This document shows, piece by piece, positions 22,267 through 34,640 of a stretch of 64,000 nucleotides of DNA (positions within the stretch are counted from its first letter, which is position 1; each line of letters starts with the position of its first letter). A model generated the notes under the pieces. The model was not told the origin of the DNA and did not search any database. It saw only the letters and a program-made list of their open reading frames with translations. The stretch is from Chromera velia (lineage: Eukaryota > Sar > Chromeraceae). The stretch lies in contig JAHBMJ010003220.1 of assembly GCA_018398765.1 (NCBI GenBank), positions 9,987 through 73,986 of the forward strand, written 5' to 3'. The position numbers were made by a program, and so were the translations under genes.

Positions 22267-23317
22267 TTTTTTCTTGGAAGGAAAGAAAGAGGGATCGAGG
22301 GCTTCTTCCCCTTTCCTCTTTTCCTCTCTTCCCTACTTGAAACCATTCCTTCATTCATTCAGATGGAAGGATCGGTCTCAACCGAAGATGACTGCCCCCC
22401 CCCACAAAAGAGCACGAGGGGGAGGAGGGCGTGAAGGAAGTGTCACCTTGAATGTCTGTTTGTGTTTCCATTCCTTCTCTCTTGATCGCAACATTCGAAC
22501 AGCTTTGGCTCTTTTTCTCTTCCTCCTTTCTGTACGAGTGAGCCTGTATGGCTTCCAGAGTCTGTCCTTGTAGAGAGCTTGATCCTTCATCTTCTTTCAT
22601 GCGCGTGCTTTGTTTGGCTTCTTCATCTGTGTTTCTCTGTCTGGGCTTGGACAGACTCTTCCCTGTCTGCCCATCTGTCCGTCTTGTCGAGACTATTGCA
22701 AAAGTTCTGCCTGATTGCAGCAAAGGAATCGGGGAGGGGCGACAGAAAGAGTGTGCACAAAGTTGCAAACAATTGGGGAATGGGAGGGATGATTCAATGT
22801 GCGTGGGTGTTGAGGGGAAGGGGGGGAAGCGACGGTCATTTGCGATCGACTTTTGTTGACAGACAGAGCTAGGGAGGGAGTATCAGGACCGCGTGTCATT
22901 GCGTGCTTGCTTGCCTGCTTGCTTGATTTGACAATTTCTCAGTCTCTTTCCTCACGTTGATGCCACACCCCCGCCCCCTCCAACCCTTCAAGAAATGAAG
23001 AGAGAGAGAGAGAGAGGATGGATGGATGGATGGATTCATTAGAATGACGGTGAGAGACTCTCGGAGACGAAGGAAGGAAGGAAGGGGGCTCTGCTTACTT
23101 CTGCATCTGTAAGTACAAGCTGCGTGATGAATGCATGTTTTTTTCAGTGAGGGAGGCAGGGAAGAAAAAGGGCGAATCGATCCTGCTGCATGGGTCTCTT
23201 TCTCTTTGTTTGCCGCCGACTATTTGGGGGGGAAGGAAGGGGGTGACAGGAAATCATGGGATTAAGAATATAGATAAAAATAAACGGGAGAAAGGGGTGG
23301 AAGATGAAGGGATGGAT

Positions 23318-23354
<37 letters not shown>

Positions 23355-23860
23355 TCACCGATCAACAGAAGAACCAACCAGCTGTCCTTGTCTGTTAGAA
23401 TCTTTTTGTTCCCTTAGCTTTCTCTTTTTCTGTCTGCCACTTGCCCTTTCTGTCCTTCGAGATTTGTTGCTGTTCGTATTGGAATCTGTTTGTTTCTTGT
23501 GTGAGAATGTGTGTCCTTCCTGGCGTCTTTTGAGAATCTTCCTGGGACTGTTGCATGAAACTCCCGCTGCAAGGAATCAAGGCAGGAAGGAAGCATGGAA
23601 GAAAACAAATTAGAAAACGAAGATAAGAGAGAGAGACTGGGTCTTTCTTGCTTTCCCCCCTCCAATGCATGGGCATGTGCGTGAGCTTTCGATCTTCAAA
23701 TGGTCAACTCAATTGATGCATGAGGGACTCGGGTGCATGAGAGTGGGGGGTTTTGGGTATGATTTTTTCTCACATAAATTCGTAGTTCCTGGATTCCTGG
23801 ACCTGGAATCAACTCTCTTAGCTTCTGTCCTCTCCCCCCTCTTCCGGCCTTCATGAAGTG
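21581..23860 (+). other. 3' region of the RING gene: UTR, C30 run, microsatellites, possible alternative last exon
   Basis: No independent gene is convincing. A splice from donor GTCAGA inside the last exon (after EREEEDD) to the acceptor before 22363 would keep phase and add a short basic tail (MEGSVSTEDD, then KSTRGRRA) with a stop at 22434. A run of 30 C lies at 22237-22266, a GGAT repeat near 23017-23035 and a (TG)n tract at 23320-23353. Confidence 0.35.
22237..22266. repeat. Run of 30 C
   Basis: Uninterrupted homopolymer in the 3' region of the RING gene. Its exact length is doubtful in any assembly. Confidence 0.9.
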
Positions 23861-24580
23861 TGGATGACAAACAAATTAACTTTGAATATATCGTAATAGC
23901 ATTTGTGCTAGTATCTTATCAACCACCGCCAACTATGTATGTAGTCGATCAGATCAGGGTTTCCCATTAGGTTTTAATCTAGTGTAAGCTAACTTTGGGG
24001 ATAGTTTTGAGTTTAAAAAAACGTAGATTACATCGAAACTGTAATGAACGGTTTAATTTTTACACTTATAAGACATGTTTAAATAATGATTCATAAAGAA
24101 TCTCTTGTGCGTTCGGTTTACGAATGTTAAACATTCTTAAAGCTATTCAAAGCATTGAAAGCAAAGTTTTATGTGATAAAAACGTTTAGAATAAAATTTT
24201 AAAAGATCTGAAAGCATCAAGAAAATTAAGTTGTTTATCAATCTTTTTTTCATGTAAAATTATTTAAAATTAAAGAATCATGGTTAAAATTGTTAGAACA
24301 ATTAACGCACAATTTTTATATGAAGTACTTAATAAACGTGTTTCAATCATGTGTAAACGAAAACCTCTAAACGAAAAACTATAAAAAACCATCATTTTTA
24401 CATGTATGAATTTCGTCTTCCTCTCATACTCCTCCACACTGAGTTTATAGTTTGAGTAAGTTTGAGTCCACACGGTCCTAAATTGTTGCATTAATTGTCC
24501 TAAATAGGTCTCTAACCTCTATATGCAGTCGCACTCTCATCGCGCCCGTCAGATTCTCATGCCGGCCCGGCGGGCCGGGG
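23861..24580. other. AT-rich intergenic island 3
   Basis: AT-rich, with no credible gene on either strand. It lies between the end of the RING gene and the start region of the PPPDE gene, both on +. Confidence 0.65.
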
Positions 24581-24961
24581 CCCTCTACGCGCGGTAGTGG
24601 GCCCGCACGAAAAAGTTGCACCCCGCCGCATCCCGCCGCAATCTCAGACTCATCACATGCATCTTACCTCACACTCTGTGTCAAGTTCACTTACTGTCAA
24701 CCCTATGGCTGGCCGCCTTTGTGTCCACCTGCTTCTCCCTTTCCTTCTTCCATCCCTCTCCCATATTACAAAACTGATACTGAAACACTCGAGCGCATGT
24801 GCGTATATATGTTGATGGGCTCCTTCAAGCTGTTTCATTCAAAGTTATACCAGTAGATCTGAAGCTCTCGGCGTGTTCGACAACACGAAAGGACAGACCT
24901 AGCTGTCCAAAGTTCTGCGCCAGAAGACTCAAAAGCACCGATCATCACAACCTGAGGCCTC

Positions 24962-27900
24962 ATGGAAAGCGGCAGCAGGCCCTGCGACCCAGACACGAGG
25001 CTTCTCCTCTCGACAACACCCGAGAGCAACACTATTCAGGTTTGTGCTTCCAAAGGGAACCCATGCACCCACTACCTCAAGGAAATGGAGAGGAGCCCCC
25101 TCATCCGCCTGAATGCTCTGTCCTTCGAAAAAAAGAAGCAAGAGACTGCCAGAAAGACCAACGAAAACGACGAAGCCATCAGAGCAACAGTCGACCTCAG
25201 AAACAACACAAACACTGCATGCATGTTTCTGACTGAAGATTTGCCTCTTTCAAGAGATGCTTTTGTACGCAGTCGGGAAAGCAGCTGCGTGCATGAATCA
25301 TTGCTGTCACAGTGTCCTGCATGTTCTTCAGCTTGCACGAACATCTCGTTTTACATGCACGAGGATTCCCTCTCCTCCTTGTATATATTTGGAACCCAAA
25401 AAGACCACCATACACATTCGCATTCTTGATTGGTAGCCAAACAGCAGTACCCTTGCATTCGTACAGAATGAACATCCTCCACTGATTTTGTTTGTGCAGG
25501 TCCCCGTGCTTACCACCACCCATCGCAATCCTCTGTCCAGCATGCGAGAAAGCACGCAAGTCAGAGAGCACCCCCCCTCCTCCAGAGTGGACCCCCAGAC
25601 GAGAGACCTCGAGATGGGGGAAGAGGCCGGGCAGGCAGAGGGAGACACACAGAGAGAGAGAGCGTCTTTGGGGTGGCTACCTTCGCCTTCTGTCCTCCAG
25701 CAAAGTGAGAGGACTTTTTTCCTTTCTCAAGTCAAGAAAGAGAACAGACGGGAGGTGGGGGGAGCCGTGTTCTCTTTCTCTGTTGCAGGAGGGGGCATGC
25801 TCTGGTTCATTGCCCTCCTGGGGCCCAGGCTGTGGCTGCTTGCTCTCCCCTTCGTATGTGGAATGGCTTTTGGCCGTTTGTTTGTCTGGTGGCTCGGAAG
25901 GGTGATGAGGGCAAAGAACATCTTGCAGGGAGAGAGGGTGGACTGGAATGCTGCTCTGGGGGACCTGAAGAGCATTGAAAAAGTTCGAGAGGTGGCAAAG
26001 AAGAGCCTGTTGTGGGCAGTAGCCCTCGTTCTTCCCCTTTTAATTCTGACAATCGTTCTGTGCACGTGGCACTCCCCCTTCTTGTCCGACTCGCCTGGCC
26101 CCTTCTCTGTTGAAGACGGGGGGGGGCTCGGGAGGCACCTGACTCGTTTGATCAGGATTCTCAGACAGGAGGAGACAGGAAACGGGGGCGCATCCCAGAT
26201 AGTTCTGTCAGTGCGTCCAGAGGTGGTAGTCCTTGCCCCTCTTTGTCTTCTCTGCATTGTGGGGATCGTTGTTCTCGTGACCCGCCTAGTCTTTCGTACC
26301 CAATATTCTCGACAGCCCCGTCTCCTTAACCCCTCTCATGCATCCGCGCTGCCCCTGAAGAAGTCTGAAACCATCCATGTGTCCTGCACATTCGCTGCCC
26401 CTCCCTCTATGCCGCCTCTCCCTCCACCACCACCCAGAAGAAAACCCCAAAAATTCTTCCTTTCAGTACCAATTCCGTCCGCTCCGCCAGCCCCCCCCAC
26501 GTGTGATCCGTTCCCGTCTCTCACCCAAAGTCTACATCATCAAATTTCTGAAGCGCCCTCCTCGCCCCTTCCAGTCGCCACTGCACGTCGTCGCTTGTCT
26601 CGCCCTCCTGTGCCTGCACGGGACTTCTTCCCACCGCCCCCTCAGACCCCCCACATTCCTCTGCTTCAAGTGAAGCTCGAGGTCTTCCCCCTCATACCTG
26701 AGCTCGTCTCTCTCGGCAGCCAGTTCAAAGACGAGGGCTTTGTCCACGTGGAAGTGGTGGTGGGCGAGTCCAACATTTTCTTCCAGAGAAACGGCGGAAT
26801 CATCACCTGCAAGTCCCCCCCAGTCGCCCCCCCAGAATCGGATCACGAGGCAGCAGAGACGAAGGCAAAGAAGAAGAAGAAGCCAACACCGAAAAAGAAA
26901 GTCATAGACCTTGGGTGGACACAGAAGACTGAGAAGGAGGTATTGCAGATTCTGGATGAGATGCAGATGGAAGGGTGGGACCAGTATGCCTACCTCTTCT
27001 TTGAGCGGAATTGCCAACACTTTGCTGAGGCATTTGTCCACCGAATCCGATTCTCTGAACCTTCCAACATCCGTCCTTTCCCCCCCGAAATCCGTGCATT
27101 GGCAGACACAGGCACGAAGGTTTTTGGACGGCAGACGGTGAAGAGACCAGAGGGCGCTGGAACAGAACGATGTCGTCGGACAAACCTGCCTTCCTATCTG
27201 TTTTGGCGGGCCGAGGAGGAGAGACAGCAGAGGTTCTTCGACAGTCGGAGGCAACAAAGAGAGGAGGAAGAGCGGAGGGAGGTTTTTGCCCTGGAGGTGC
27301 GAATGTTTACGAAGGAGTACAGGCTCGTGCACCCAAATGCAAGTCAGACTGCGATCGCCGAGGCGTTCGAGAAGAAACGACAAGCGCGACAGCAACAGGC
27401 TGGCTCCACAGGGGAGGAGAGGGGGAGAGAGAGAGACCAGGAAAGAAATCATGTTCGCAATGCAGTGGGCGTCGAGAGTTCTTTTCCCCTCTCTGTATCA
27501 TTCCCGTCTCCCGCTCCCATCTCTGTGTCGTTGCCGCCTCCCACTCTAGCGATTGGAGGGGACTTCGACGGAGTGCCGTCTCCATCCGTGTTGCCGTCCA
27601 ACTTGCCACAGCGCCACTGCCAGCGTCATGTCATTGCAAGGCAGCAGCTGGGGTCTGCGCCTTCGAGTTCAGCAGTGAACGGGAGGGAGAGAAGGTCCTC
27701 TCCTTCATTTTTAAACAGACAGGTCAACCCGTTGACAGCGTCAGCACCTCAGAACCCGCCTGTGGCCGCCTCCCTCCCGCAGCCGGCCTGCCGAAATTCA
27801 TTGCAGGCATCGAGTGCTGCATCATGGGCTGCTGGGTTCGAAGGACGTCCCGACAGAGTCACTCGAGGCACTCTGAATTATGCCCATGCAACTGGAGGGA

Positions 27901-28106
27901 GGGGAAGGGACGATTCAGGAGAAGTAGATCTAGAGGGGGGTATGCGCAGTGCTCATCCTTTCACAGTTGGCGCCCGTGGGGGTTGGGTTGGGGTTGGCCT
28001 TTCTCCTTCTTCCTCTTCTGGTTCCAGTAGTTCAACCTGGGGTCTGAATGCTGCGGCTGTGTTGGAGAGCGTGAGGCGTCTTTTTGGGTTCGGCAGGGGT
28101 AAGTGA
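24962..28106 (+). CDS. Membrane-anchored PPPDE/DeSI-type (DUF862) cysteine isopeptidase
   Basis: Putative deSUMOylating or deubiquitinating isopeptidase of the permuted-papain (PPPDE) family, fused to membrane segments. The model uses a first exon 24962-25039 (MESGSRPCDP) and a second from 25500; the phases agree. Three hydrophobic helices follow, at about residues 126-158, 195-215 and 268-290, then a Pro-rich linker. The catalytic domain shows the family pattern: the His motif GFVHVEVVVG with a downstream FFQRNGGI (His near 441), then LGWTQKTEKEV, then the Cys motif FFERNCQHFAEAF (Cys near 528). A Lys-rich insert splits the domain. The C-terminus is charged, coiled-coil-like and then Ser/Pro-rich. 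The frame stops at 28106; a donor GTAAGT at 28099 and a phase-compatible exon at about 28457-28647 suggest a possible longer C-terminus. Family membership is firm, substrate unknown. Confidence 0.75.
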
Positions 28107-28659
28107 GGGAAAGTCGTCGAAGTGATCGAATTTCTGAATTGAACAGAATTAAAGGGCCGGGTGGCAGAGACAGCGTTCAGGGGAACCGGAGGGATGTAGT
28201 TAGACAGCAAGACCTGAGGGGTGGGTGTTCGGGGGTGTTTGACAGGATTCAGTCGAATTCGTTGAATGAGAACTCAAAATTCAGACGTAAAATCATTGGC
28301 GCGCGGAGGGTTGGAAGAAGACAAGAAAGGAAGGTTTCCTGCCACCTGAGTTTCTCTCTGTATTAAATTTTGCCTCTCAGCCAATCTGCCTGTGTGTTGG
28401 TTTCTGATTGATTGAGTCCTTTCCCGCCCCGCCTGCACAGAGCATAGTTAGACGTACAGAGAAGGAAAATCAAGAGCGGCCGGGCGTGGCGGGTTGCAGG
28501 CAGTTGGCAGGCAGTCCTCGTGTCTTACTCACCAGGCTGCAGGGAATTAGTGGGTTTGGGGAAGGGAACGGTGGGTTGACCTTTCCGCGACACATGCCTC
28601 CACTCAGCCTGCGGGAGGAGCGATCGACTGCCGCAGACGGAGAGTGAACAGACAATGAT

Positions 28660-29686
28660 AGACAGAAGTGGGCCAAAAGGGGGAGGCTCTCGAATAAATA
28701 CCCATGCGTGCAGACATGATTTTAATTTAAGACCGGCCCGCAGAAAAGATCGATGCGACTGCTGATGTGACGGACCTGCGTGAGGGCGCGAGAATGGGGT
28801 ACGGGTTGATGGGGGATGCAGAGAGAGACACAGAGAGAGAGAGTCACGGGGGGCGGAAAAGGAAGATGACACCGAAGGAGAGAGACAGACTCAACAATGG
28901 AGAGGAGAGGTGAGAATGTTCTATTGGTCTCAAAATTCCGGATCGAAGGAACGTGAGCGGAGACGAACCGGCTTCTCTTCTCTTGTCTTGCTGAGATGAG
29001 ATGAGCACGTGCGAGTCCGGCCGTCTCTCGCGCTTCCGGGGAGGAGGGGGAGTTATTGTAGTGCTCGATTCATCAGTACAGCACGAAAAGTTTTGGAAGA
29101 GGAGGGGGCATCGTGGGAGTGCGTCGGTCATATGCCGTCGGTAGGGGCCACAACCCGGGGTCCACAGCTACATGCAGAGCGGGACATTGTAGCCTTCATT
29201 GAATGTCCGTCGGGGGGGCGGGGCTCCCTTTTCTGATGCATGGCACATGATACAGTGATGAACTTCGGACCGAGGAGGCGTGGGGTTGCAGACAGGGGAT
29301 GGCAGCTTCATTGTCAGTTTACGTAGAACTAGGCAACACTGTTTAGGCTGCTCTCTCGGGGAACGGTGTCTGGGCCAAATCCATGCAGAGGGGGCTGCTG
29401 GGACGGTGGGGGAAAGTGAAGTGGCGGTCGTCACACTTCCTTCAATTTTGGGGGGGGGGGGGGGGGGAACTGCCGAGTGGGTCGATCCACATTTAATTAA
29501 CTTTGGGGGAGGGGGGGGTCGCGGGGTCAACAGATGCGAATTAAGGACGAACGCTCCTTTCTTCTTTCAACCGGCATGCAGATTGGATGGAACGTTCTTC
29601 TGCTGCTGCTACTCCCATGTCTTCTCTATCTGAATGCACTCCCCTACATGTGCTTTACGATGTCGGGGTGTGTTAATTTTCTTTTG

Positions 29687-29700
<14 letters not shown>
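28660..29700. other. Region without a supported gene
   Basis: GC-balanced sequence with short frames on both strands, none with a recognisable motif. It includes a G18 run at 29450-29467. It could be 3' UTR of the PPPDE gene or introns of the next one. Confidence 0.35.

Positions 29701-29726
<26 letters not shown>
29686..29726. repeat. (CCTG)n tract
   Basis: About ten CCTG units on +, immediately before a coding-looking exon at 29728. A second tract of the same kind lies at 33177-33223. Confidence 0.9.
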
Positions 29727-29727
29727 A

Positions 29728-30783
29728 GGCCATGGAGGCGAAATTTAAAGGCCCGGAGAATCCACAGGGGGGGATCCTCAAAGGGTTCTGCGACCAGAAT
29801 AAAGGCATTCTCGTATGATCAGGTACGTGGGTTAAGGGGTGAGAAGAGGGGTCGGTGTGCAGTTGCGGGTCTTGCTGGTCTGCCGTTTTCTTGGGGTGGT
29901 CAATAATTGGGGCACTTCAATCGGGGAAGTTCTCTTTGTTGTTGTTTGCTGTCAGGAGGATTTGAAGATTCGTCAGGTTGATGAATGGATACACAGACAG
30001 ATGGAAGGCAAGGCAGACAAACGCTGAAGGAAAAAATCTAGACAACCAGTCGGATACAGAGGCAGACAGATGAATTTTTTGACTCGCTGAGAATCAAAAG
30101 AAGTGTCTTTTGCCTTTTTTTTACCTTCTTTTCATTGCAGGGCTCTCTCGAGGTCTCTCTGCAGCCTGTGATTCCCCCCCTCGTGGCTCGCGTCCTTTCA
30201 CCGTACGTCCTTTTTGGCCGCCGCCCAGGCAGAAAAGTCGTCTTCAGTCCGCAGGAGGAGACAGGGAAAGGAAAGGGGGGGCATGCAGGGGCTTTCTTCC
30301 GGCACATGCAGCTCATCGAGACCTGAATTCCCTTTGGATAGTAAAAGTTTGCTTTTTGGGGGAAAAGGAGGAAAGGAAGGGCACCAGAAGGGGGAGCAGA
30401 CAGAGAAAGAGACTGACTGGGTCCTGGTGGGGAGGGAAGGCAGGGGTGAGTTTGAGGGATTCTCTGTTCTCCGCAGAGATTGGTGAATCAAGAGGTGGCA
30501 CGTGGAGGCTTTGGAAAAATACGGAGTCCGAGCCCGCGGGGCCTCTCCGACTTTGCTCTTTAACGTACGTACCATCCGGGGGGCATGCAGAGGACGGAAA
30601 GCCTTTTTTTTTTTCTGGGGCACCCCCAACACCCTCTTCGCCGTGAAGGTGGACGTACAGCCTACCTGCATGTATGCGGCTCAGCTGTTCCCTCGAAGGG
30701 AAAATCTGCCTGTATGCCTGATGGTCCAGTCCGGTTCGATCGTCCCGCTGGTGGGCCCGCAGCGGATCGAGGAAGGCCGCTGA
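29728..30783 (+). CDS. Candidate exons of an unrecognised + strand gene
   Basis: Several short acceptor-bounded frames look coding but I cannot name the product. They are about 29728-29813 (MEAKFKGPENPQGGIL, then NKGIL), 29956-29976 (DLKIRQ), 30141-30201 (SLEVSLQPVIPPLVARVL, then a GTACGT donor) and 30592-30783 (FWGTPNTLFAVKVDVQPTC, then PVCLMVQSGSIVPLVG). Phases between them are not fixed. They may belong to the same gene as the exons from 31261. Codon and amino-acid use looks like protein and not like the surrounding simple sequence. Confidence 0.3.
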
Positions 30784-31260
30784 GCGCCGCTTGAGTGAAG
30801 CAACCTTCCTGCCCTGCAGGCGTACAGGTCTGTTAGTATTTTGGTCTGTTTGCTAGGGCAGCGTGGAGTTGGGTGGAGAGAGACAGACGGCACGTTTGGA
30901 AACAAGGACTGATGAGTACCCTCCTCTATCCCTCATCGTTGTTTCTTTAGAACACGCACAGACAGATGGAGTGATAGAAATCTCGGCAAGCATCCAAGCA
31001 GAAAAGTGAGAGGAGTCTTGAGGCCCCTTCTAAGCTACACCGTTTTGTCTCTCTTCCTCATTCCGAGTGCGCACGTAGAGATCTGAAGTTTCTCTTTCAA
31101 TGAACTCTCAGGGCTGCACCTTTCCTTCTAGCTCATCACTGCTGTGCCTCTTCACCTCCCTCTGTCATTGAATTTTCCCTCCCCCCAATGGCTTTGTACG
31201 TGCAGAGATGACCAAAGTACGCGAACGGCGTCGTGACATATTCCTTGGGCTTCTAGCCTA

Positions 31261-32299
31261 ATGGAGCGCCGGCCTGTGTCCCTCTACCCCTCTTCTGGTT
31301 TTGCGGCCCAGAGTCCCTCTTTTGGCTCTTTGGATGACGTCCGCATCTGCGAGAACACTAAAAGCTGTGAGGGAGCACACAGAAATCCTTAGAGCCCTCA
31401 CTTCTTCTCTGTGGGTGAAGGGGGACTTTTCTATTCTCTGCAACATTCGATGGATCTCCTCTCTCTCGGTACGTCAGTCAAGTGCATGCATGTGATCCTT
31501 TCTGCATGTCCTTAATTGTGTATGTCTCTTGTTTTGTCTGCATGGTTTTCTTTCACACTGGACAAGCTTGATAAGCAATGCAATCGTGTAGTAGACCTCA
31601 ACGAATGCAGATTGTCGAGCACGATGTTTCTACCCCAGCGTTTGTTTTTTTCTCCTTTTCCGGAACAAACAATTTTGTTTGTACATTTCTTTATACACGC
31701 TTGCCACTGCAGGTGCGCGAATCAGATGGCGAGAGAGTCCCTCCATGCCACGATACGTCACCCTACGTGATCGTGCATGATGCCGGTCCGCCGGTCCGCC
31801 GGCTGGAGGGCATGGACGTGATGGTGGACTCTGACTTCAGGCCGTGGTGAGTGATGCATTATTTCTTTTACAGTATGTTTGGGCCTCTCTGTTTCCATCG
31901 ATCGCTGTTTGCCTGCCTGGCTCCTAGCCTGCTTGACCGTCTGATTATCAATAAAGTTCGGATGGGTCTGACCATCGATCCGATTCTGCACCTATCAAGC
32001 TTTTGTTCGAATAAAGACTGCCTGCTACAGATTTTGTCAGGTTGCCTGACGACTTGCGTGAGGATGAACGAGAGAAATCTGCATGGAAGGGGACGAAAAG
32101 GGCATGATTTTCTCCTCTCTGACTGTTTTTTTGCTGCTTCTCTTCCGAGCCGTGCATGCAGCCAGAAAGGAGAAAGAGGCGGGGCCCTCGATGGATCAAT
32201 CGACTGAAGTGGACGTGGGAGGTCCTCCCGCCTGATCCCGCCGGGCTTGATCGAACTTCATGCGGACGTGAAGCTGGATCGAAGAGGGAGAGTGCCTGG

Positions 32300-32355
<56 letters not shown>

Positions 32356-32812
32356 GTGCAAAAGAAAAAGAGAAAAAGAGGCAAAAAGAAACTAGAAAGC
32401 TCCCACAGAAAGGCGAGATGCAACGGACACCTGGTCGACAAGTGCAGAGAGAGGTGTGACTGCGACTCCCGGAAACGGGACTCGGCCTCCGCTTGGAAAC
32501 GAGTTTGCATGCTGGCTGGCAAGTGAAGCCAAGCTTGCCGACCAGAAAGAAGCACCAAGGCAGAAAAACAAAAAAAAAACAGATAGAGGGGAGGGACCGA
32601 GGGGTGCCGCAGAGTGGGAGAGCAGTCACTTTCTCCCCCCCCAGAGCTTCGGTTCGTACGGGGTCGCATGCTGCCGGGGTGCGGAGGTCGAGGGTATTTC
32701 ACTTGCCGCCTTTTGCACAAATAAGGAATGGTAGGCACGAGCATCGTACTAATGCTGTGCGAATGGAAACAGAAGAGAATGGAAGGGGGGGCATAGAGAG
32801 ACAGCCTGGCCC

Positions 32813-32849
<37 letters not shown>

Positions 32850-32857
32850 CACACATG

Positions 32858-32888
<31 letters not shown>

Positions 32889-32907
32889 ACACACACACAC
32901 ATGCACA

Positions 32908-32943
<36 letters not shown>

Positions 32944-33174
32944 CACAGACACAGACACAAACACTCACACACACATACATTCAGACAGGTGCCCGACCTC
33001 ACCTCAGTGCAAGGACCGTCAGAAGAAGGCGGCCGCTGCCGAACGGAAAATGACAGCGGTTTCTCCAGGAGCAAGGAGTCAGTCGGTGTTTGTATATTTT
33101 TGTTTGTGTGCATGACCCTCAAAGAGAAAAAAGTGATCCAGCGTTCAGCCTATGCAGAAGCAAGATTCCCCCTT

Positions 33175-33224
<50 letters not shown>

Positions 33225-33928
33225 GCGCAGCATCATTCGATCGCTAGCTGATCCCCTGCATGCAGCAAAGATCGAAGAGACGCTGCATCTTATGGGGCTT
33301 GGAGGTGTGCTGGCTGGCAAGGTTGGAATGACAATTAGGCAGTGTGCGTGTTTCGTCACTCTATCTCGATCGGCTGCATGCATGCATGCATGCATGGAGG
33401 GTGTGTGACTGAAAGGTTAATTGTCTTTCTTTCTTCTGCCTGACAGGGACTGGATCTTGTTTTTGTCTCTCTCGTTGCTTCTCTGAATGTGTCATGCAAC
33501 AGAGACTGATTGAGTATCATCGGAAGAGCTCGATCCGGTATGCAGAATTAAGTGCGAGGGGCCGGCCTTTCATTTATTCGAAAAAGATCGAAGCTTCCAT
33601 CGAGAAGAGACAATGCCATGATGGAGTCTAAGGGGCCGGCCTGTCCTTCCCTTCCAGTTGGCGAGACCGTACGACATCGTGCACACCTAGGATGGACATG
33701 ATTGGTTTTGGTTAGTGATTTATAATAGTGATGTCTTTTTTCTTGATGTTCTGATTGCAGATCCTTGCTAGCTTTCCTTTCCACGATCCGTCTCTCGCCA
33801 TACATTTCTTTTCTCACTATCCTGCTCCCTCCTTCCTCTTTCTGCATGCTCTCCCTCCCTCCCCCTCCCTCTCTCCCTCCCTCTCCCCCTCCCTCCGTCC
33901 CTCCCTCCGTCCCTCCCTCCGTCCCTCC

Positions 33929-33969
<41 letters not shown>

Positions 33970-34233
33970 CTGACGGCACAGTTTGGTCTCGGTTTCTCAA
34001 TCATGTTCGGCCTGTTTTTAGTGAATGTCACACTTGGTCTGCTTTTGTTTCCCATTGCCATCGGACCCTTGCAAAGATTTATAGCCCCCTACCTGCAATC
34101 GCGCTACCACGAATTCATTCTGTGTCCTTTCCTGCGTGCAGACTCACAGGATGCTCCCGTGCACTGGAACAGAAATTTAGAGCGTCGGGTCGCATGCAGC
34201 ATGAACGAACCCGTTGATGAGGGACCGTTGTAA
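31261..34233 (+). CDS. Candidate multi-exon gene of unknown function
   Basis: A chain of phase-compatible exons can be drawn: 31261-31338 (MERRPVSLYPS, then SFGSLDD, donor GTCCGC); 31713-31846 (SPYVIVHDAGPPVRRLEGMD); 33231-about 33320 (IIRSLADPLHAAKIEETL); and a short exon near 33502-33538 (RLIEYHRKSSIR, donor GTATGC). The last exon is unclear; two frames end at 34217 and 34233, and the second reads DSQDAPVHWNRNL. The piece GMDVMVDSDFRPW resembles the ATP-grasp segment of tubulin-tyrosine ligase-like enzymes, but the expected LLEVN does not follow, so I do not assign that family. A large (CA)n/(GA)n-rich stretch sits in the presumed long intron at 32299-32950. Confidence 0.3.
32299..32950. 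repeat. Cluster of (CA)n and (GA)n tracts
   Basis: (CA)n(GA)n at 32299-32354 and a longer compound (CA)n(GA)n block at 32814-32943. This orientation is opposite to most intronic tracts if the surrounding gene is on +. Confidence 0.9.
33846..33967. repeat. (CCCTCC)n / (CT)n tract
   Basis: Low-complexity pyrimidine block on +, directly upstream of a possible acceptor near 33980. Confidence 0.9.
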
Positions 34234-34239
34234 TCTATA

Positions 34240-34640
34240 CTTGGGTGGACTGATGGGGATGCAGATCCCTTCAAGTCATCCGGACCGAATAAAGTGCATC
34301 GCTTTGCTGGCTGGCTGTATGCGTGGCACTGGCACCAGTTGGATCGAGCCCAAGTGACCGCAGAGACAAGGGGCACGCAGGAGAAATGGACCCCCAGAGC
34401 AGCGAGCGCAAGGTTCAAGCTGAGTCGTTTGAGAGCGCAGTGAAACAAGAGGATGCATGGGATCGGCAGATGCATGATGTACTGTGTGGGCAAAATGGCA
34501 GGGCCTGGGGGATTCGTTTTGTGCTGCTTTTGGGCGGGTCGTGTATGTCCTCCTTTTGGCCTTGCATGCATCCTAGCATGCAACAACTTCAACTAGATTT
34601 CTCAACTGTATTTACACTTACTGTTACTGCCACTTGCTGG
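34240..34640. other. Short 3' flank, no gene seen
   Basis: Frames are present on both strands but none has a recognisable motif or good splice context. TGCATGC words occur near 34563-34582. It leads into the AT-rich island. Confidence 0.3.
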
